64,000 nucleotides of DNA from Actinomyces provencensis (GTDB lineage Bacteria; Actinomycetota; Actinomycetes; Actinomycetales; Actinomycetaceae), in contig NZ_LT700212.1 in the NCBI RefSeq assembly GCF_900155435.1, forward strand, positions 3,129,015 through 3,193,014. Direction: 5' to 3'. The position numbers and the translations under genes were made by a program. This document shows positions 43,979 to 52,070 of the stretch, in pieces. The notes under the pieces are model-generated. The model ran no database searches, was not told where the DNA came from, and saw only the letters and a list, made by a program, of their open reading frames with translations. How positions within the stretch are numbered: the stretch's first letter is position 1; every line of letters starts with the position of its first letter.

Positions 43979-45295
43979 ATGACCGCCAGCACTGACCAAC
44001 CACGATCGCTCGCGCCCTCGTTCGCCGCCGAAGAGGCGCACTCGTTCCGGACGGACACATTCGGCAGGATCGTCCAGAACGCCGTCAGCGCCCAGGGCGC
44101 GGATGCCGTCAGCCTCGACCGGGACGTCGTCAACCGGATCGACGACTCCACGTCGGAGCGTCTGGACAGCTGGGCCGTGACGGACCAGAAGCACTCGGGT
44201 CGGTGCTGGGCGTTCGCGGCACTCAACGTCCTGCGGGCACGGATGGTGAAGGAGTTGCACGTCGACGACTTCGTGTTCTCGCAAAACTTCGTCGCCTTCC
44301 ACGACAAGCTGGAGAAGGCCAACCACCTCCTGGTCCGCGCGATCGAGACGGTCGACGATCCCCTGGGTGACGAGGGCGTCCGCAACCTCCTCAACGGTGT
44401 GGGGGACGGCGGGTTCTGGATCCAGTTCCTCGACCTCGTGCGCAAGTACGGCCTGGTCCCGGTCTGGGCGATGCCGGACACCGAGTCAGCGGGCAACACC
44501 GACCAGATGAACCGCGCGCTCGCGGTCGTGCTGCGTCGCGGGGTCGGGAGGATACGGGCCGCGCGCACCGACGTCGATTCGATCCGCCTCGAGACCATGA
44601 AGGACGTGTGGCGGATTCTCGCGATCCACCTGGGCACCCCACCGACCAGCTTCGTGTGGCAGTACCGCGACGCGGACAAGGTCTTCCACTCCGTGGGTGG
44701 GATGACCCCGCTGGAGTTCGCGGAGAAGTACGTGCCGGCCGAGGTCTTCGACTACGTCGTACTCACCCACGACCCCCGCGAGGAGCACCCCGAGGGGCGC
44801 CGCTACATTTCCGAGCACTCGCCGTACATGGAGGGCTGCCCACCGTACTCGCAGATCACCGCGCCCATCGGGGACCTCAAGAAGGCTGCCATCGGGGCCA
44901 TCCGCGAGGGCGAACCCGTCTACTTCACGTGCGACGTCAAGAAGCAGTTCGACAAGGAGGGCGGGATCTGGGACGCGGAGCTCCACGACTACGGCGCCCT
45001 CTACGGTGTGGCGATGGACATGACGAAGGCCGAGAGGATGCGCCTCCACGACACGGGGTCCACCCACGCGATGACGCTCGTGGGTGTCGATCTGGTGGAC
45101 GGGCGGCCGCGCCGGTGGCGTGTGGAGAACTCCTGGGGGGACGAGGTCGGACACAAGGGCTTCTTCACCATGGACGACTCCTGGTTCGACGAGTACGTCT
45201 TCCGCGTCGCCGTCGCGCCGGAGCGTCTCACGCAGGCCCAACGGGCCGCCCGGACGGAGGAACCTCTCGTGCTGCCCGAGTGGGACGTGATCTGA
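43979..45295 (+). CDS. pepC: C1-family aminopeptidase C (bleomycin hydrolase type)
   Basis: A 438-residue cytoplasmic papain-like aminopeptidase. Catalytic Cys76 in QKHSGRCWAFAALN, His363 in TGSTHAMTLVG and Asn384 in VENSWGDE are all in place. The protein ends VLPEWDVI. Two ATGs are in frame (43973, 43979); the second has AAGGAG seven bases upstream and is preferred. In lactic bacteria and Actinomyces relatives it removes N-terminal residues from small peptides. It sits alone between accessory modules, and the 195-bp upstream gap carries a GACGAGGGCG 10-mer (43849-43858). Confidence 0.95.
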   Translation: MTASTDQPRSLAPSFAAEEAHSFRTDTFGRIVQNAVSAQGADAVSLDRDVVNRIDDSTSERLDSWAVTDQKHSGRCWAFAALNVLRARMVKELHVDDFVFSQNFVAFHDKLEKANHLLVRAIETVDDPLGDEGVRNLLNGVGDGGFWIQFLDLVRKYGLVPVWAMPDTESAGNTDQMNRALAVVLRRGVGRIRAARTDVDSIRLETMKDVWRILAIHLGTPPTSFVWQYRDADKVFHSVGGMTPLEFAEKYVPAEVFDYVVLTHDPREEHPEGRRYISEHSPYMEGCPPYSQITAPIGDLKKAAIGAIREGEPVYFTCDVKKQFDKEGGIWDAELHDYGALYGVAMDMTKAERMRLHDTGSTHAMTLVGVDLVDGRPRRWRVENSWGDEVGHKGFFTMDDSWFDEYVFRVAVAPERLTQAQRAARTEEPLVLPEWDVI

Positions 45296-45396
45296 GGCCC
45301 CGACCGCGTCGCGTCCGGCCCTCAATGTGGGAGTGGGCGTGACGCGATTGTCGAATGGCTCCCGCGCGGATCGATCGGCGAGTCCTGCCGACGTCC

Positions 45397-45666
45397 TCAG
45401 CTGACGGCGATCTCCAACAGGTGATCCACGCTCTGGCGTGCCCGGCCGGAGAAGTAGTTGCCGTGCGTGGCCATGACGGTCTCAATCGAGTCCGATCCGA
45501 CCAGGACGATGTCGAGCTGGTCCTCGCCGTTGCGTGCGGCCCGACGCTCGGCCTCCCTGTACGCGAGGAGAGCGGACTCTGCATCACCGCCGAACTCGCG
45601 CTGCTCCACGAGCTTGTCCAGGTGACGGTCGTAGACGAGCAGGAAGTGCTGAATTCCATCGTTCAT
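45397..45666 (-). CDS. Small protein coupled to the RelA/SpoT-domain gene, candidate antitoxin or partner
   Basis: An 89-residue acidic protein of unknown fold: HFLLVYDRHLDKLVEQREFGGDAESAL, YREAERRAARNGEDQLDIVLVGSDSIETVMATHGNYF. No signal peptide or TM. Its ATG overlaps the stop of the RelA/SpoT gene by four bases (ATGA), so both are made in a fixed ratio. This layout is typical of toxSAS-antitoxin pairs, but the protein matches no antitoxin family I can name. Confidence 0.7.
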   Translation of the reverse strand: MNDGIQHFLLVYDRHLDKLVEQREFGGDAESALLAYREAERRAARNGEDQLDIVLVGSDSIETVMATHGNYFSGRARQSVDHLLEIAVS

Positions 45667-46385
45667 GGTCTGCCTCCTCTACCGCTCAAGTGTGCCTGAA
45701 GGCGTGCGGCATGTCGATTGATGTTCGCGAGCAGTTCCGTTGGCGGGGTCACTCCTGCGTCCAGAGCGATGTCCATGTCTGCCATGAGACGCATGAGGAT
45801 CTGGACGTCGCTGGTCCCATCCTGTTTGAAGTTGGTGCCGAGGACATCGGAGAAGGCCTCGACATTGCTTGCCCATGTGTGCATTCGCTTCGTACGAATC
45901 TGGATCTCGATGGGTCGGCCGTCTCGCTCGACGATGACGTGCAGTGCTCTGTAGCCGGACTGACGAGGGTGCGCGAGGTAGTCACTGCGCCGGAGCACTC
46001 GCGCTCCCCACACCGCGTCGATCCAGGCTTCCACACGTCGTGCCTCACTGATGTCATTGGACTCGGTCACGACTCTGCACCCGCCGATGTCCTGCATCCT
46101 CGACAGATCGAGTTGGGACTCGCGCGACGTGAGCTTCTCGACGATGGTCGACATCCTCTTCAGGCGTTGGGTGACCTCGGCATCAATGTGAAGGCGGCTC
46201 AGGCATCCACGAAGGCCGTTGTTCACCTTGAGGAGCGGATAGGAGAACGTCGCTCGGTACTCACCGACGACATCCAGCGCGACGTTGAGTTGGTCGAGAC
46301 GTGCCTCTCCTCTGGAGAACGCGCGAACAGTGGATCCTGCTCTGCGAACGGAGCTCTTCGACGGTCCGCTCAGTGGATCTGGCAT
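45663..46385 (-). CDS. RelA/SpoT-domain small alarmone synthetase (toxSAS-like)
   Basis: A 240-residue single-domain (p)ppGpp synthetase-type protein with no HD hydrolase, TGS or ACT domain. Conserved blocks: RLKRMSTIVEKL (Arg74, Lys76, Lys84; ATP contacts), MQDIGGCRVV (Asp99, Arg104), YLAHPRQSGYRALH (Tyr136, Tyr145, His149; G-loop) and IEIQIRTKRMHTWAS (Glu160, Gln162, Arg164). All synthetase landmarks are kept, so it is probably active, making alarmones or pyrophosphorylating tRNA as toxSAS proteins do. Overlaps the 89-aa gene. Upstream lie 16-bp iterons. Confidence 0.85.
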   Translation of the reverse strand: MPDPLSGPSKSSVRRAGSTVRAFSRGEARLDQLNVALDVVGEYRATFSYPLLKVNNGLRGCLSRLHIDAEVTQRLKRMSTIVEKLTSRESQLDLSRMQDIGGCRVVTESNDISEARRVEAWIDAVWGARVLRRSDYLAHPRQSGYRALHVIVERDGRPIEIQIRTKRMHTWASNVEAFSDVLGTNFKQDGTSDVQILMRLMADMDIALDAGVTPPTELLANINRHAARLQAHLSGRGGRP

Positions 46386-46493
46386 CTTGCTCGTCTCTCT
46401 TCCCCCCCGGTGGCACGGTCATCTGGTCCCATCGGAGGAACCATCATCCACCTGTGGGTACGGGGATCCGCAGGAAGTCGCTGACAGCCACAC

Positions 46494-46534
46494 CACCGAA
46501 CTGGCACGCCACCGAACAGCCACACTACCGAACC
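46494..46534. repeat. Three 16-bp iterons upstream of the RelA/SpoT gene
   Basis: CCACCGAAC at 46494-46502 and 46510-46518 and CTACCGAAC at 46526-46534 repeat at a 16-bp pitch, 110-150 bp upstream of the start at 46385. The rest of the 320-bp gap (46386-46705) has no gene, and holds a GACGAGGGCG-type 10-mer at 46643-46652. Confidence 0.65.
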
Positions 46535-46705
46535 TGCGCAGAGTGTCGACCCAGGCCGCCGGAGGAAGCGAGCTCGGGCGCTGCCAAGCATGCGCAAGGC
46601 CAAGACCGTCCCCGTTTCCCCACGTCCCACAGGGGTACGCCCCGCCCTCGTCGATCACGACGAGGACGGGGAGCGACCGACGGTCCCGACGGGGAGTCCG
46701 GCTGA

Positions 46706-47752
46706 CTACGCCGGCTGCGCCCCCGTGCCCACACCCGCACCGGCGAGCTCGGGCACCGACACCGGGCGACCGTCGTGGGAGTCGGCGGGGATGTTGTACC
46801 TGTCGTCGCGGCGGCGCCACCACGAGGCCAGGACCGACCCGGAGATGTTGTGCCACACGGAGAAGAAGGTCGAGGGGATCGCGACGACCGGGTTCGCGGC
46901 GAAGGCCTGCAGCGCCAGGGTGGCGCCGAGCGCGGAGTCCTGCATGCCGACCTCGAAGGTGATGGCCTTCTGCTGGGCGTAGCGGAAGCCCTGCGGGTAC
47001 ACGCGGAACATGACGCGCGAGAACAGGTACCCCAGGCCGTAGCCGGACAGGTTGTGCAGGATGACGACGGGGAGGATCAGGGCGGTCTCGGCGGTGAAGA
47101 GCTTCGCGTTGTTCGCGGCCACGACCACGCCGATGATCAGGAGGATCGCGACCTGGGAGACGGCCGGCATCACCGCGGTGACCTTGGCGACCTTCGCCCC
47201 GAAGACCGTGTGGACCGTGACGCCCAGCGCCACGGGGATGAGGACGACCTTCAGTGCGGTGATGAAGAGCGCGCCGACCGGGATCTCGACGTACTGGCTG
47301 GCGAGCGCGCTCATGAGCAGCGGCACCATGAAGGGCGCCAGCAGGGTGGAGAGCAACCCGATGGACACGTCCAGTGCCACGTCCCCGCGGGAGAGGAAGG
47401 ACATGACGTTCGAGGACGTGCCGGACGGGCAGCACCCGACGAGGATCACGCCCACGGCCACCATCCCGTCCAGGCGGAACAGCCAGCACAGGAACACGGC
47501 CAGCAGCGGCATGATCACGTAGTGGGCGACAGTCCCGACGATCACCATCAGCGGCATCTTCGCGATGCGCTTGAAGTCGTCGATGCTCAGCGTCATGCCC
47601 ATGCCGAACAGGACGACGGAGAGGAAGTACCCGGTGTAGGACTTCGCCCACAGTGAGGTCGAGGGGACGAAGTAGTTGAGGACGGCCCACACGATGACGA
47701 CCAGTGTGAACCACTTGGTGAGCCAGGCCCCGAACTGTTGGACCTTTGACAT
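46706..47752 (-). CDS. BASS-family sodium/anion symporter (bile acid:Na+ symporter type)
   Basis: A 348-residue membrane protein with ten predicted TM segments. It has LFGMGMTLSIDDFKRI, GVILVGCCPSGTSSNVMSFLSRGDVALDVSIGLLSTLLAP (the Na+-site block of the family) and TFEVGMQDSALGATLALQAF. Bacterial relatives carry bile salts, pantoate, keto acids or other organic anions; the cargo here is unknown. The C-terminal 20 residues are polar and Gly-rich. Likely a single-gene unit. Confidence 0.9.
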   Translation of the reverse strand: MSKVQQFGAWLTKWFTLVVIVWAVLNYFVPSTSLWAKSYTGYFLSVVLFGMGMTLSIDDFKRIAKMPLMVIVGTVAHYVIMPLLAVFLCWLFRLDGMVAVGVILVGCCPSGTSSNVMSFLSRGDVALDVSIGLLSTLLAPFMVPLLMSALASQYVEIPVGALFITALKVVLIPVALGVTVHTVFGAKVAKVTAVMPAVSQVAILLIIGVVVAANNAKLFTAETALILPVVILHNLSGYGLGYLFSRVMFRVYPQGFRYAQQKAITFEVGMQDSALGATLALQAFAANPVVAIPSTFFSVWHNISGSVLASWWRRRDDRYNIPADSHDGRPVSVPELAGAGVGTGAQPA

Positions 47753-48358
47753 CTGCGATCACTTCTCTTGGGAGGGCACCGGCGCAGGGCACCACGGTGC
47801 GATGGGGATGGGTGGATGTGCGACCGCTGGACGTGGTCAGGTGGTGTCAGGTCGGACGGGCGGGCGCAGGTCGTGCGCCGACAGCTCGTGGACACCTGTG
47901 GGTGGGGCCTGTCGGCCCCGGTCCGGGGTGTGTGCCCGTCGTCCGGTGGGACGGTGGCACGGGGGACGTCCAGCGTGCACAAGGGGGAGGGGCGGGGTCC
48001 GCCGCCAGTGCTCCCGCCCTCGTGCGGGGACCCGGGTTCCCGGGGGAGCCGGGTCAGTCCGCCGACGAGGGCGGGTCGGTAATTCGACGGGAACGTACGA
48101 GGGCGTCGCCGGTGTGGAGTACCGGGAGCGAGAGCTGGAGTGAGCTCATCGGTTCGGACGACCTTTCGGTGCTCGTCGAGGACAGGTCTGGGAGCGACCC
48201 GCTGTGCCTGTGACTGTAGGCGCGTGCCCCGTCGGGGCGCGGCCCTGTCCATCGTTCGACCCTTGAAGAACACTTGGTGTGGCATTGACCGGCACGCGGT
48301 GTTCGTCCGCCGACGTCGGCCCGGGCGTGTGCGTGGCCAGGGGTGCGACCTGCCCCGG
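47753..48358. other. 606-bp intergenic region rich in GAGGGCG-type 10-mers
   Basis: No convincing gene on either strand. It contains CGCCCTCGTG (48015-48024), GACGAGGGCG (48063-48072) and TACGAGGGCG (48097-48106). The left end is the leader of the BASS gene; the right end is the 3' flank of the lipoprotein gene. The DNA is somewhat less GC-rich near 48100-48290. Confidence 0.5.
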
Positions 48359-48982
48359 TCAGGGGATCTGGTCCGCCGTGAGTGTCGCCGGGAGGGTGTC
48401 GCCCTCGTCGCCGACCTTCCCGAAGGTCGCGCCCGCGTCGGCCCTGTCCCCGGTCGGCCCGGCGGTGGAGCGGTAGTAACCGGCGGTTCCTCCCGTGATG
48501 TGGAACTGCGAGGCGGCGCCACCGCTGAGGCCCGTGGGTGTGAGGAAGAGCAGGTAGTCCTGGCCGACCTCGAGGATCGGGGCGGGCAGCTGGTCGACGT
48601 CGGTCGAGCCCAGCTGGCGGACCTCGATCGTCGACCCCGCCGCGGGGACGTCGGTGTCCGCGTCCTCCCGGCCCGCTGCCGGTGTGGCCTCGGTGACCTC
48701 GATCGTCGAGACGGTGTGGACCGGGTCGGCGCCGGCGGCCTCCGCTGAGCCCGAGGTCGTCCGGTCGGTGACCCTGCCGACCACGACGAGGGTGCTGTCC
48801 GCGCTGAGGTCCTCGACGGAGATGTACAGGGTCGACCGGCTCACCGCCATCCCCGTCGTCGTGTCCGGGGAGCCATCGGCGCCGACGTCCGGGCTGCAGG
48901 CCGTGGTCGCCTGGAGGGCGAGGAGTCCGAGGGCGGCAGCTGCCGCGAAACGTATGGTCGAGCGGGCGGTCGTGCCTGTCAT
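48359..48982 (-). CDS. Lipoprotein of unknown function
   Basis: A 207-residue secreted lipoprotein. The signal peptide has hydrophobic core FAAAAALGLLALQATTAC with lipobox Cys29. The mature part is acidic and Thr/Ser/Ala-rich with predicted beta strands: STLVVVGRVTDRTTSG, VSTIEVTEATP, IEVRQLGSTDVDQLP and LEVGQDYLLFLTPTG. This pattern occurs in small actinobacterial surface lipoproteins that I cannot name. RBS GGGAGGACGAC before ATG. Confidence 0.8.
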   Translation of the reverse strand: MTGTTARSTIRFAAAAALGLLALQATTACSPDVGADGSPDTTTGMAVSRSTLYISVEDLSADSTLVVVGRVTDRTTSGSAEAAGADPVHTVSTIEVTEATPAAGREDADTDVPAAGSTIEVRQLGSTDVDQLPAPILEVGQDYLLFLTPTGLSGGAASQFHITGGTAGYYRSTAGPTGDRADAGATFGKVGDEGDTLPATLTADQIP

Positions 48983-49073
48983 GTCGTCCTCCCGGAGCCC
49001 GGTGGTGGAGTGGGGTGCGTCGTTGTCCGAGCCGGTGGACCGTGGTGCGTGGCCGTGCCGCCTGACCAGCGCC

Positions 49074-50099
49074 TCAGCGCGTCGGGTCGACCATGACCTT
49101 GATGGCGCGCCGCCGGTCCATCAGATCGTAACCTTCCGCAACCTCCGAGAGGCCGACGACGCGGTCCAGGACCAGCCCGGGCTCGATCTCGCGTGCGAGC
49201 ACCCGGTGCACCAGGTCCTCGGCGTAGATCCTCGTGGGGGCCATTCCCCCGCGCATCGCGATGTTGTGGCGGAACTGGTCGGCCAGGTGGGAGGTGGCCT
49301 GGTGGGGGACCCCCACCCATCCGACCGTGCCGCCGGGCGCGGTGGAGCCGATGGCCTGGGCCAGGGAGGAGTCGGTGCCGACGCACTCCAGGACCGACTC
49401 CGCACCCCAGCCGTCGGTGAGCTCGCGGATCCGCGCGATGCCCGCCTCGTCGCGCTCCGGCACGACGTCGGTGGCACCGAAGCGGCGGGCGAGGGCGGCG
49501 CGGTCCTCGTGGCGGGACATGGCGATGACCCGCTCGGCTCCCAGGGTGGCGGAGGCGAGGACACCGCTGAGGCCCACGGCGCCGTCCCCGACGACCACGG
49601 CGGTGGAGCCGGGAGAGACCCCGGCGGAGACCGCCGCGTGCCATCCGGTGCCCATGACGTCGGAAACGGTGAGCAGGGAGGGGACGAGGTCGGGGTCCGG
49701 GTTGCCCCCAGGCACGACGACGCAGGTGGCGTCCGCCCACGGCACCCGGATCGCCTCCGCCTGGCAGCCGTCGTACCAGGCGATGTGCGGACAGCCGTAG
49801 GGGCGTCCCTTCCGGCACATGGCACACCGTCCGCAGGCCGCGAAGAAGGGGATGACCACCCAGTCCCCGACGTGCACCTCGTGGACGTCCGCACCGATCT
49901 CGGTGACGACGCCGACGGCCTCGTGACCGATGCGCCGGGGCTCGGGTGTGGCGCTGATGCCGCGGTAGCCCCACAGGTCGGAGCCGCAGATGCAGGCCGC
50001 GACCGTGCGGATGACGACGTCGGTGGGCTCCTCGATGACGGGGTCGGGGACCTCCTCGACTCGGATGTCATGTGCTGCGTGCAGGACCGTTGCTCTCAT
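49074..50099 (-). CDS. Zinc-dependent alcohol dehydrogenase (MDR)
   Basis: A 341-residue NAD(P)-dependent dehydrogenase. Catalytic zinc ligands Cys38 (ACICGSDLWGY), His59 and Glu60 (GHEAVG), and the four structural-zinc Cys at 89, 92, 95 and 103 are all present. The coenzyme motif is VVVGDGAVGLSGVLASATLGAERVIAMSRHEDRAALARRFGA. It fits the group annotated zinc-dependent ADH/glutathione-independent formaldehyde or threonine dehydrogenase-like; substrate unknown. CACAAT six bases from the ATG may be a leaderless -10 box. Confidence 0.92.
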   Translation of the reverse strand: MRATVLHAAHDIRVEEVPDPVIEEPTDVVIRTVAACICGSDLWGYRGISATPEPRRIGHEAVGVVTEIGADVHEVHVGDWVVIPFFAACGRCAMCRKGRPYGCPHIAWYDGCQAEAIRVPWADATCVVVPGGNPDPDLVPSLLTVSDVMGTGWHAAVSAGVSPGSTAVVVGDGAVGLSGVLASATLGAERVIAMSRHEDRAALARRFGATDVVPERDEAGIARIRELTDGWGAESVLECVGTDSSLAQAIGSTAPGGTVGWVGVPHQATSHLADQFRHNIAMRGGMAPTRIYAEDLVHRVLAREIEPGLVLDRVVGLSEVAEGYDLMDRRRAIKVMVDPTR

Positions 50100-50267
50100 G
50101 CCTCCATTGTGGACGCGTCCTGCCCGCTGTCACGGGACCGGGGTCCACCGGAGTGGGGTGCGGCCCCGTGCTGCCGGGCGGCTGACGGTCCGGGTCCGGG
50201 GGTGGCAGGGCGCTCTCCCCGCCGACGGAGGCGGGTGCCGGCAGCAGTTGTGCGGACGTGAAAAATA

Positions 50268-50284
50268 GATATCATGTTGATATC
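50268..50284. promoter_or_regulatory. Perfect inverted repeat GATATCA-TGT-TGATATC upstream of the SPFH gene
   Basis: GATATCA (50268-50274) and TGATATC (50278-50284) are exact inverse copies in an AT-rich island (AAAAATAGATATC) 53 bp before the SPFH start. It is most likely a repressor operator; the regulator is not known. A GACGAGGGCG-type 10-mer follows at 50300-50309. Confidence 0.65.
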
Positions 50285-50337
50285 CGACGAGGCCGGACCC
50301 GCCCTCGTCCCCCGTACGCACCCACCCAGGAGGAGAC

Positions 50338-51363
50338 ATGAGCACAAGACCCGACCCCACCGGTCCTGTTCCGGCCGGTCCTGATCCGCGCACCCCGACC
50401 GACGCCCGTGAGGACGCCCCCGAGGACACCACGCCCGCCGGACGCCCCGTGGGGCACGAGGGCATCCGCGTCGACATCGACGAGAAGCGCGCCGCGTCGG
50501 GCCCCTCCGTCCTCGCATTCGTGGTGCTGCTCGTCATCCTGGCGGTGCTGGTCCTCTCCGTGGTGGTCTTCGTCCGCGGGGTCGTCTCCGCCGACGGGGG
50601 TGGGAGCGCGGTGCTCATCCTCGTGGGCAGCATGCTGTTCGTCCTCGGCCTGCTCGCCTTCACGACCCTGACGATCGTCTCCCCCGGGCAGACCTCGGTG
50701 CGCCAGTTCTTCGGCCGCTACATCGGCACCATCCGTCGCACGGGCCTGGTGCTGGTCCCGCCGCTGACGACCGGCAAGAAGATCTCCGTGAAGGTCCACA
50801 ACTTCGAGACGAACGAACTCAAGGTCAACGACCTGGACGGCAACCCGATCAACATCGCCGCCATCGTCGTGTGGCAGGTCGCCGACACTGCGCGCGCCGT
50901 CTACGCGGTGGAGGAGTACGAGGAGTTCATCAAGACCCAGTCCGAGGCGGCCCTGCGCCACGTCGCCACCACCCACCCCTACGACGAGCCGGGACCGGGG
51001 GAGACCTCCCTGCGTGGCGGGACGGACATGGTCTCGGCCGAACTGGCCACCGAGGTCGCCGAGCGTGTGGCGCTCGCGGGCCTGGAGGTCGTGGAGGTCC
51101 GCATCTCCTCGCTGGCCTACGCCCCCGAGATCGCCCAGGCCATGCTCCAGCGCCAGCAGGCCGGCGCCATCATCGACGCCCGCGAGCAGATCGTCGAGGG
51201 TGCGGTCACCATGGTCGACCAGGCGCTGAGCCGGCTGGAGAAGGAAGACATCGTCGCCCTCGACGACGAGCGCAAGGCCCAGATGGTCTCCAACCTCCTG
51301 GTGGTGCTCTGCTCCGACCAGCGCACCCAGCCGATCGTCAACGCCGGGTCCCTCTACTCCTGA
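50338..51363 (+). CDS. SPFH/Band 7 domain protein (flotillin/stomatin-like)
   Basis: A 341-residue protein with a disordered N-terminus (1-50), two TM segments (about 55-78 and 88-112) and then the SPFH domain: [61 protein letters not shown] and a C-terminal helical region with [24 protein letters not shown] proteins form membrane rings and organise proteases or lipid domains. AGGAGGAGAC precedes the ATG. The RHH gene begins 14 bp after its stop. Confidence 0.93.
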   Translation: MSTRPDPTGPVPAGPDPRTPTDAREDAPEDTTPAGRPVGHEGIRVDIDEKRAASGPSVLAFVVLLVILAVLVLSVVVFVRGVVSADGGGSAVLILVGSMLFVLGLLAFTTLTIVSPGQTSVRQFFGRYIGTIRRTGLVLVPPLTTGKKISVKVHNFETNELKVNDLDGNPINIAAIVVWQVADTARAVYAVEEYEEFIKTQSEAALRHVATTHPYDEPGPGETSLRGGTDMVSAELATEVAERVALAGLEVVEVRISSLAYAPEIAQAMLQRQQAGAIIDAREQIVEGAVTMVDQALSRLEKEDIVALDDERKAQMVSNLLVVLCSDQRTQPIVNAGSLYS

Positions 51364-51377
51364 ACAGCCCCTGAGCC

Positions 51378-51728
51378 ATGGTCGACCCCCACACGTCCGA
51401 TCTGCCCGACGCTGTCCGTCCCGACAGGCCGGATGGTGGGCGCCCGTCCCCCCAAAGCGGCGAAGTCCGCTCTGTTCCGGTCACGAAGTCCGCTCCCTCC
51501 ACTGATGAGGAGGCGGACACGAGGGCGACCGCGCGGCGCGCGCGCAAGCAGGTCCTCCTGCGCATGGACCCGGACGTCCACGCGGCGGTCGCCAAGTGGG
51601 CGGCCGACGACCTGCGTTCAGTGAACGCCCAGATCGAGGTCCTCCTGCGCCGCGCCCTCAAGGACGCGGGCAGGGATCCCCATGCCGCTCCCATGCGTGG
51701 ACGGGGACGGCCACGCTCGGACGGGTGA
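51378..51728 (+). CDS. Ribbon-helix-helix (Arc-like) protein coupled to the SPFH gene
   Basis: 116 residues from ATG 51378. The conserved part is residues 56-95 (KQVLLRMDPDVHAAVAKWAADDLRSVNAQIEVLLRRAL), an Arc/MetJ-type ribbon-helix-helix fold. The C-terminus is RGRGRPR, AT-hook-like. Residues 28-43 are encoded by two units of the 23-bp tandem repeat, so the N-terminal part is repeat-derived or the true start is later. In Actinomycetota an RHH gene often accompanies an SPFH gene. It could bind the GATATCA repeat upstream (inference). Confidence 0.75.
   Translation: MVDPHTSDLPDAVRPDRPDGGRPSPQSGEVRSVPVTKSAPSTDEEADTRATARRARKQVLLRMDPDVHAAVAKWAADDLRSVNAQIEVLLRRALKDAGRDPHAAPMRGRGRPRSDG
51461..51506 (+). 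repeat. 23-bp tandem repeat, locus 2
   Basis: CGAAGTCCGCTCTGTTC at 51461 and a diverged CGAAGTCCGCTCC at 51484, 23 bp apart, within the 5' part of the RHH gene. Same family as 38662 and 51976. Confidence 0.85.
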
Positions 51729-51855
51729 CGGTGGGGACGGTCGTGCCGGGACGGTGGGTGCTGCGGAGTCCGTCTGTCGGGGCGAGGTGGTCCCGAGTCG
51801 GGTGCCGGTGACCCCATCGCGGCACAGGCCGAGCCGGGGCACTTCTCCTCGCGCG

Positions 51856-51880
51856 ACCACTCACTTTTTGTGAGTGGTCC
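51856..51880. terminator. Perfect hairpin GACCACTCAC-TTTTT-GTGAGTGGTC
   Basis: 10-bp arms (51856-51865 and 51871-51880) with a T5 loop. It could terminate the SPFH/RHH transcript, though no U-tract follows; the half-site symmetry could also be a TetR-type operator. It lies in the 342-bp gap 51729-52070, which holds no gene. Confidence 0.5.
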
Positions 51881-51975
51881 TGTGGGAGTGACGTGCCCCT
51901 GGAGGGGGTGTCGACCTCAGGTGTCGGGGTGGGTCCGTCAACGGAACGGTTGATCGGCTCGTCACCGGGGGCGCG

Positions 51976-52059
51976 CCAGAGCGGACTTCGAGCCTGGAAC
52001 AGAGCGGACTTCGAGCCCGGAACAGAGCGGACTTCGAGGTCAGAACAGAGCGGACTTCG
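51976..52059 (-). repeat. 23-bp tandem repeat, locus 3 (3.7 copies)
   Basis: On the minus strand CGAAGTCCGCTCTGTTC starts at 52059, 52036 and 52013, and a partial copy at 51990, pitch exactly 23 bp. The 17-bp core is identical in three copies while the last 6 bp vary. The array begins 11 bp past the stop of the DivIVA-like gene. Confidence 0.92.
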
Positions 52060-52070
52060 GCGGGGGAGGG

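Noticed and set aside
47753..48358. Hidden gene or tRNA in the 606-bp gap
   Set aside because: No frame with coding bias, no RBS-start pairs of note and no cloverleaf seen.
51976..52059. CRISPR array
   Set aside because: The repeats are direct 23-bp units without unique spacers of 30 bp or so, and no cas gene is present.
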